Source: Candidatus Zambryskibacteria bacterium RIFOXYD2_FULL_43_10
GTDB lineage: Bacteria; Patescibacteriota; Minisyncoccia; Phycocordibacterales; Zambryskibacteraceae
Reading direction: 5' to 3'
Assembly (NCBI GenBank): GCA_001825475.1
Contig: MHWZ01000010.1
Location: 1 to 9,555 of the forward strand
Length of the DNA: 9,555 nucleotides
In this document: positions 5,583 through 9,555 of the stretch, one piece after another
How the letters are laid out: every line of letters begins with the position of its first letter
How positions within the stretch are numbered: the stretch's first letter is position 1
Translations under genes and position numbers: made by a program
The notes under the pieces: model-generated
Database searches by the model: none
Told to the model about the DNA's origin: nothing
Seen by the model: the letters and a program-made list of their open reading frames with translations, nothing else

Positions 5583-6569
5583 TCAATCTAATCTCTTGGC
5601 CAGAAAATTAGCAGGGGCATCCTTAAGATATTCTTCAATTTGCGAGCGAGTGAGAAGACCTTTTTGGGCGCCGACTTGCTGAACGACTGACATTGAGTTA
5701 ATCGCCCCCCAAGCCAGAGCGGTTGGTAGATCCTTCTCGAGGGCTAAAGCCACTACGGTCGTTGAGGCGAAAGCATCGCCAGCGCCAGTACGTTCATATG
5801 GAGGCTTGGGATCCGGATACGGCGGTTGGAAGTAGAAATTTTTTCCGTCAAAAACACGGGCACCCTTGGTACCCTCAGTGATAATCACTATTTTGGGCCC
5901 AAGAGCGTGAATACGTTTGAGAAGTTCATTTACTCCGAGAGTATTTAGACCAAGAATCTTTTCAGCTTCTCCGACGTTACAGAAAAAAATATCCGTAGCG
6001 GCATAAATATCTTTTAGGGTTTCGGGACCAAGTTGTATTTGAAAGGTGCCGGGTTGGAAAGCCAATCGAATTTTGGGATGACTCTTGAGATATTTCTTGA
6101 TTTGTTCGTGATACTCCCAAGTATCGCCTCCTAGAGAAGTCAGATAAAGCCATTTTGGTTCTCCCACGTCAGGAAAGATCCGTTCGTATTCATGATGCTT
6201 GACCAAGATAGTGCGATCATCTTCGTACCATAAGACGTAATGATAATTTGTTTCTTTGCCGGGATGAATTTTTATAAAAATTTTATCCACCTTGTTTTTC
6301 TCCAAACTTTCCAGACATTCTTTGCCATTTTGATCATCTCCCAAATCCGATACTAAGGCAGGCATAAGCCCCAGACGAGAGGCGACGACAGCGGCATTGG
6401 CGCAATTGCCTACAGCACGAACCACTTCAACCGATTCGTAAGGAATCTTTTCGCCAAAAGCCAAAGTAATGGTGCAATTTTCCCGATCAATATCACAGTT
6501 TACTCTGGCCTCATGAAGTTTGATGAAAGCATCTGTGACAGTATCGCCAATAGCTACAAAGTCATGCAT
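5583..6569 (-). CDS. PfkB-family carbohydrate (ribokinase-like) kinase
   Basis: This 328-residue cytosolic kinase belongs to the PfkB/ribokinase family. It opens with DFVAIGDTVTDAF (3-15). The substrate-side motif is VRAVGNCANAAVVASRLGL (50-68), and NVGEAEKILG (198-207) and IITEGTKGARVF (229-240) follow. The C-terminal signature is ERTGAGDAFAST (259-270), with Asp265 as the expected catalytic base. The substrate cannot be read from the sequence. The divergent fructose-bisphosphate aldolase makes a phosphofructokinase-like role attractive, which would matter because many CPR genomes lack a classical PfkA. Ribokinase or a nucleoside kinase remain open. Transcription probably starts from a TGGTAGAAT element 7 nt before the ATG. 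The gene is convergent with tktC, and no hairpin terminator is visible in the 2-nt gap. Confidence 0.88.
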   Translation of the reverse strand: MHDFVAIGDTVTDAFIKLHEARVNCDIDRENCTITLAFGEKIPYESVEVVRAVGNCANAAVVASRLGLMPALVSDLGDDQNGKECLESLEKNKVDKIFIKIHPGKETNYHYVLWYEDDRTILVKHHEYERIFPDVGEPKWLYLTSLGGDTWEYHEQIKKYLKSHPKIRLAFQPGTFQIQLGPETLKDIYAATDIFFCNVGEAEKILGLNTLGVNELLKRIHALGPKIVIITEGTKGARVFDGKNFYFQPPYPDPKPPYERTGAGDAFASTTVVALALEKDLPTALAWGAINSMSVVQQVGAQKGLLTRSQIEEYLKDAPANFLAKRLD

Positions 6570-6576
6570 AGGAATA

Positions 6577-6585
6577 ATTCTACCA
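6577..6585 (-). promoter_or_regulatory. putative extended -10 promoter for the PfkB kinase
   Basis: Read on the minus strand, this is TGGTAGAAT: a TGn extension followed by TAGAAT (hexamer at 6582-6577). It lies 7 nt before the kinase ATG. The predicted transcription start is about one base before the start codon, so the mRNA would be essentially leaderless. It abuts the aldolase promoter directly, and the two together form an imperfect inverted repeat, ATTCTACCATGATATAAT. Confidence 0.5.
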
Positions 6586-6594
6586 TGATATAAT
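6586..6594 (+). promoter_or_regulatory. putative extended -10 promoter for fructose-bisphosphate aldolase
   Basis: TGATATAAT contains a perfect TATAAT (6589-6594) with a TGn extension, 7 nt before the aldolase ATG. It is identical to the element before mntA (782-790). Standard spacing puts the transcript start at about 6601, one base before the ATG. No -35 hexamer is seen, and upstream DNA is already occupied by the opposing kinase promoter. Confidence 0.55.
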
Positions 6595-6601
6595 TATCGT
6601 A

Positions 6602-7450
6602 ATGAAAACTTTAAGGGAATACCTAACTTGGGCGGAAGAAGAACGGGTTGCCTTGGGACACTTTAATATATCTGATTCGGAAGGATTCAAGGCTGTGGTT
6701 GAAGAAGCAAAGAAACTCAATGTTCCGGTCATCATCGGGGTTTCAGAGGGGGAGAGAGATTTCATTGGTATTTCAGAAGTTGTAGCTCTAGTTAAGGCAG
6801 AGAGGGCAAGGGGCTTGCCAGTATTTCTGAATGCAGATCACACCTATTCGGTAGAGAAGGTTAAGTTGGCAATAGATGCCGGATTTGATGCAGTTATCAT
6901 AGACGGTGCAGCCAAATCTCTTGAGGAAAATGTAGCCATAACTCATGAATGTGTATCTTATGCAAAATCTAAAGGAAGTGGTGTTGTAGTAGAGGCGGAA
7001 CTTGGATTCATAGGCCAGTCTTCAAAAGTTTTAGAAAGTATTCCAGAAGGTGTATCTCTAGAGATGCAAACCAAACCAGAAGATGCCAAAAAGTTTATCG
7101 AAGAGACTGGAATAGATACATTTGCACCCTCAGTTGGCAATATCCACGGCATGGTCAAAGGAGGGGAACCAAATTTAAACATAGAACGCATCAAGGCCAT
7201 TGCAGATGTCGTTAACGTGCCCCTAGTTCTCCACGGTGCCTCTGGCAACAGCGACGTAGATATTCTCTCCGCCATAAATGCTGGCATTAGAATTGTTCAT
7301 ATAAATACAGAAATTAGACTCGCCTACAAAGCTGGAGTGGAAGAGGGACTTAAATCTGACGAAATAGCGCCTTATAAATTCTTAGCAAAAGGAGTAGAGG
7401 AGATGAAGAAGGTAGTTCGTGACCGACTTAAACTTTTCAATAAACTATGA
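6602..7450 (+). CDS. fba: class II fructose-bisphosphate aldolase family protein
   Basis: This 282-residue, Zn-dependent class II aldolase should cleave or form fructose-1,6-bisphosphate (or tagatose-1,6-bisphosphate) from the triose phosphates. The pattern runs ALGHFNISDSEGFKAVVEEA (17-36), then VFLNADHTYS (74-83), where Asp79 is the expected acid/base and His80 a zinc ligand. It continues with DGAAKSLEENV (101-111), VEAELGFIGQ (130-139), PSVGNIHG (176-183, His182 zinc ligand) and LVLHGASG (208-215, His211 zinc ligand). It ends with GIRIVHINTEIRLAY (228-242). Two places differ from the common form: DHT instead of DHG, and HINTE instead of the usual NIDTD/NVDTD. These mark a divergent branch, and substrate range may differ. 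It begins a + strand unit, and its stop overlaps the next ATG as ATGA. Confidence 0.92.
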   Translation: MKTLREYLTWAEEERVALGHFNISDSEGFKAVVEEAKKLNVPVIIGVSEGERDFIGISEVVALVKAERARGLPVFLNADHTYSVEKVKLAIDAGFDAVIIDGAAKSLEENVAITHECVSYAKSKGSGVVVEAELGFIGQSSKVLESIPEGVSLEMQTKPEDAKKFIEETGIDTFAPSVGNIHGMVKGGEPNLNIERIKAIADVVNVPLVLHGASGNSDVDILSAINAGIRIVHINTEIRLAYKAGVEEGLKSDEIAPYKFLAKGVEEMKKVVRDRLKLFNKL

Positions 7451-9072
7451 GATTAGCGGAAGAAATCAGAAAATTTTTTAAAGGGGAAGTTTATGATGAC
7501 GAGATAACACTTAAAAAATACTCACGAGACGCGAGCCTCTTTGAAGTTAAACCCAGACTTGTGGTATTTCCCAAGGATACAGATGACCTTAAGACATTGG
7601 TTAAATGGATAGGGGAAAATCCCGGTCACTCGGTGACCGTAAGGGCTGCCGGTTCAGACATGACGGGCGGACCACTAAACGAATCAATTATCGCCGATGT
7701 GTCCCAACATATGAATCATGCTGATGAAATAATCGGGGAAAGTGTTGCCATTCAACCCGGGGTTTTCTATCGGGATTTCGAGAAACAAACACTGGCTAAA
7801 GGTTTAATTCTTCCGTGTTTTCCAGCATCCAAGAATCTCTGCGCTTTAGGCGGCATGATTTCTAATAATTGCGCGGGCGAAAGAACTTTGCGATACGGTA
7901 AGATGGAAAATTATGTTTTAGAATCCAAAATAATCTTCTCTGATGGCAAAGAATATTCGATTAAACCACTCAACCAAACAGAGCTTGAAGTAAAAATGGC
8001 GCAGGAAGATTTTGAGGGTAATATTTATAAAAGCTTGTTTGAATTAATAGAAAAAAATAGAGAGATTTTAGATCAGGCAAAGCCTAAAGTATCAAAAAAT
8101 TCTGCGGGATATTATCTTTGGAATATTTGGAATGGAGAAATTTTTGATCTTAATAAACTTATAGTTGGCTCGCAGGGTACGCTCGGTATAATAACCGAAG
8201 CAAAAATAAAATTAATTCCGGAAAAAGCTTACCATGATATGATAGCGCTTTTCTTCCAGTCTTGGAATGAATTACCTCAAGTGGTAAATGCGATCTTGCC
8301 ATATGGTCCGGAGAGTCTGGAAACGTTTGATGATGAGACACTTAAACTCGGGATTCGTTTTATGCCGGAGATTGCCAAAAGGGCCAATAGTAATTTCTTT
8401 TCATTTGCCCTGAAATTTATCCCTGAAGCCTTAATTGGCGCAAGAATGTTTGGTTTGCCCAAGTTGGTTATTTTGGCAGAAGTGGCGGAAAATACGGATG
8501 AAGAGGTAAAAACTAAGGTTCAGAAAATTATTGAGGCGATAAAACCATTCAACGTTTGGCACAGAATCATAGAGAAGGACTCGGAAGAGAATAAGTTCTG
8601 GGTCATGCGCAGAGAATCTTTCAATCTTTTACGTCAACACGTAGGTGATAAAAGAACCGCTCCGTTTGTGGACGATTTCTGTATTGCGGTTGAGAAAATA
8701 CCAGAGTTTTTGCCGAGGGCACTTAAAATATTAAAGGATAACGGAATAGTGGCAAACATCGCCGGTCACGCCGGTAATGGAAACTTCCACATTATTCCAC
8801 TTATGGATCTAAAAAAAGCAAGCGAACGCGCTAAGATTGTCGCCGTGTCCGACAAATTCTATGATTTAGTCGCCAAGTTTAAAGGTTCAATTTCAGCTGA
8901 ACATAATGACGGCATTATTCGTACACCCTATTTAAGCAAAATGTATAGTCTAGAAATATTAGAATTATTTAAAAAAACCAAAGAAATCTTCGACCCTCTC
9001 AATATCTTTAACCCCGGCAAGAAAGTCTATGGCACCCTAGAGTATCTTGAATCTCACATCATAATTGAGTAG
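7447..9072 (+). CDS. FAD-linked oxidase (GlcD/YdiJ-like FAD-binding oxidoreductase)
   Basis: This 541-residue flavoprotein has an N-terminal PCMH-type FAD-binding domain: PRLVVFPKDTDDLKTLV (36-52), VRAAGSDMTGGPLNESIIAD (65-84), LGGMISNNCAGERTLRYGK (134-152) and LIVGSQGTLGIITEAKIKL (238-256). The C-terminal FAD-oxidase domain carries GHAGNGNFH (440-448), GSISAEHNDGIIRTPYL (480-496) and FDPLNIFNPGKK (515-526). Relatives oxidise 2-hydroxy acids such as lactate or glycolate. The EHxDGxxRTPYL form resembles YdiJ-type proteins, but the Fe-S/CCG half that often follows is absent, so electrons must leave by another partner. The substrate is unknown. It is translationally coupled to the aldolase by an ATGA overlap, and the L25 gene follows after 9 nt. 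Family assignment is sure; the physiological role is not. Confidence 0.9.
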   Translation: MRLAEEIRKFFKGEVYDDEITLKKYSRDASLFEVKPRLVVFPKDTDDLKTLVKWIGENPGHSVTVRAAGSDMTGGPLNESIIADVSQHMNHADEIIGESVAIQPGVFYRDFEKQTLAKGLILPCFPASKNLCALGGMISNNCAGERTLRYGKMENYVLESKIIFSDGKEYSIKPLNQTELEVKMAQEDFEGNIYKSLFELIEKNREILDQAKPKVSKNSAGYYLWNIWNGEIFDLNKLIVGSQGTLGIITEAKIKLIPEKAYHDMIALFFQSWNELPQVVNAILPYGPESLETFDDETLKLGIRFMPEIAKRANSNFFSFALKFIPEALIGARMFGLPKLVILAEVAENTDEEVKTKVQKIIEAIKPFNVWHRIIEKDSEENKFWVMRRESFNLLRQHVGDKRTAPFVDDFCIAVEKIPEFLPRALKILKDNGIVANIAGHAGNGNFHIIPLMDLKKASERAKIVAVSDKFYDLVAKFKGSISAEHNDGIIRTPYLSKMYSLEILELFKKTKEIFDPLNIFNPGKKVYGTLEYLESHIIIE

Positions 9073-9075
9073 AAT
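9070..9075 (+). promoter_or_regulatory. possible -10 element before ribosomal protein L25
   Basis: TAGAAT overlaps the stop codon of the oxidase gene and lies 6 nt before the L25 ATG, so a transcript could begin at the ATG itself. The hexamer equals the one proposed for the kinase gene, but the TG is one base out of the ideal position and no -35 is visible. Read-through from the oxidase gene is an adequate alternative. Confidence 0.25.
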
Positions 9076-9081
9076 GACAAG

Positions 9082-9555
9082 ATGCTTACTTTGAAGGTAG
9101 AAAAACGGGATGTCCATATTAGGCCAGAAGCAATCAGAAAAACGGGAAAAATCCCCGCAGTCTTTTATGGTAAAAAGGAAGCGTCTACCGCGATTTCCGT
9201 TCCCAAAATTGATTTTTTGAAGGTCTGGAAAGAAGCGGGAGCATCCAGCATAGTTACCCTAGAAACACCTGAAGGTATAAAGGAAAGTCTGATTCAAGAC
9301 GTAGATTTAGACCCTATTACCAGTACCCCTCGCCACGCAGATTTTTACGTCTTTGAAAAAGATCATAAAGTAGCAGTGGAATTACCACTCGAATTCATTG
9401 GAGTCGCTCCAGCAGTAAAAGATCTTGGGGGTATGTTTGTCAAAGTTCTGCACGAATTGAAGATAGAGGCCATGCCTAAAGATTTACCCCATAATATTAA
9501 AGTGGATGTGAGTGTCTTGATAAACTTCGGCGACCAAATTCTTGCCGAAGATATT
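9082..9555 (+). CDS. rplY: 50S ribosomal protein L25, TL5/CTC type (3' end beyond window)
   Basis: The open frame runs from ATG 9082 to the window edge (158 codons, no stop). It is the long L25 form that binds 5S rRNA on the large ribosomal subunit. The N-terminal L25 domain is recognised by LTLKVEKRDVHIRPEAIRKT, then GKIPAVFYGKKE (about 23-34). The continuing pattern includes SLIQDVDLDPITSTPRHADFY (about 69-89), the conserved end of this domain. From about residue 95 the CTC/TL5 beta domain follows (VAVELPLEFIGVAPAVKDLGGMF, HELKIEAMPKDLPHNIKVDVS). It starts 9 nt after the oxidase stop with no Shine-Dalgarno sequence. Pairing a ribosomal protein with carbon enzymes is probably just close gene packing. 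Confidence 0.94.
   Translation, partial: MLTLKVEKRDVHIRPEAIRKTGKIPAVFYGKKEASTAISVPKIDFLKVWKEAGASSIVTLETPEGIKESLIQDVDLDPITSTPRHADFYVFEKDHKVAVELPLEFIGVAPAVKDLGGMFVKVLHELKIEAMPKDLPHNIKVDVSVLINFGDQILAEDI

Noticed and set aside
5575..5590. bidirectional terminator between the convergent tktC and kinase genes
   Set aside because: Only two bases separate the stop codons, and no GC-rich stem followed by T-runs was found on either strand.

Overview
The window looks like a piece of a small, AT-leaning bacterial genome, most likely from the Candidate Phyla Radiation (Patescibacteria, Parcubacteria-like). This is inferred from gene content and style, not from a marker gene. Genes are packed with 1-11 nt overlaps or gaps of a few bases. 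No start codon has a convincing Shine-Dalgarno sequence. Central carbon metabolism consists of a split transketolase, a short ribulose-phosphate epimerase and an RpiB-type isomerase. TGA ends several genes (GAPDH, mntA, rpiB, pfkB, fba), so the standard bacterial code applies and the TGA=Gly lineages are excluded.

Region 1-5580 (+ strand) is one long run of genes. It starts with the 3' end of glyceraldehyde-3-phosphate dehydrogenase and a small membrane protein. A MntA/HepT-type (MNT-HEPN) toxin-antitoxin pair follows, then rpiB, a short rpe-like gene, a second membrane protein, the N-terminal transketolase subunit, an exported or membrane-anchored unknown protein, and the C-terminal transketolase subunit. 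Together they cover lower glycolysis and the non-oxidative pentose phosphate branch, with non-metabolic genes interspersed. The toxin-antitoxin pair sits between two copies of the rpiB 5' end. A 30-bp decayed copy (24/30 identical, encoding V-KIYIGPDHA against M-KIYIGSDHA) lies just upstream of mntA, and the intact rpiB starts 1 nt after hepT. This is the clearest trace of a past insertion or recombination event in the window.

Region 5583-6569 (- strand) is a PfkB-family sugar kinase, convergent with the transketolase C subunit (2-nt gap) and divergent from the next block.

Region 6602-9555 (+ strand) holds a class II fructose-bisphosphate aldolase, an FAD-linked oxidase overlapping it by 4 nt, and the start of ribosomal protein L25 (TL5/CTC type), which runs off the end.

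The 32-bp gap between pfkB and the aldolase contains two back-to-back extended -10 motifs, each 7 nt from its start codon. The same TGATATAAT motif occurs 9 nt before mntA. This suggests leaderless or nearly leaderless transcripts, and possibly a shared switch between kinase and aldolase. No tRNA, rRNA, CRISPR array, insertion sequence or convincing intrinsic terminator was seen, and no gene-free stretch exceeds about 80 bases.
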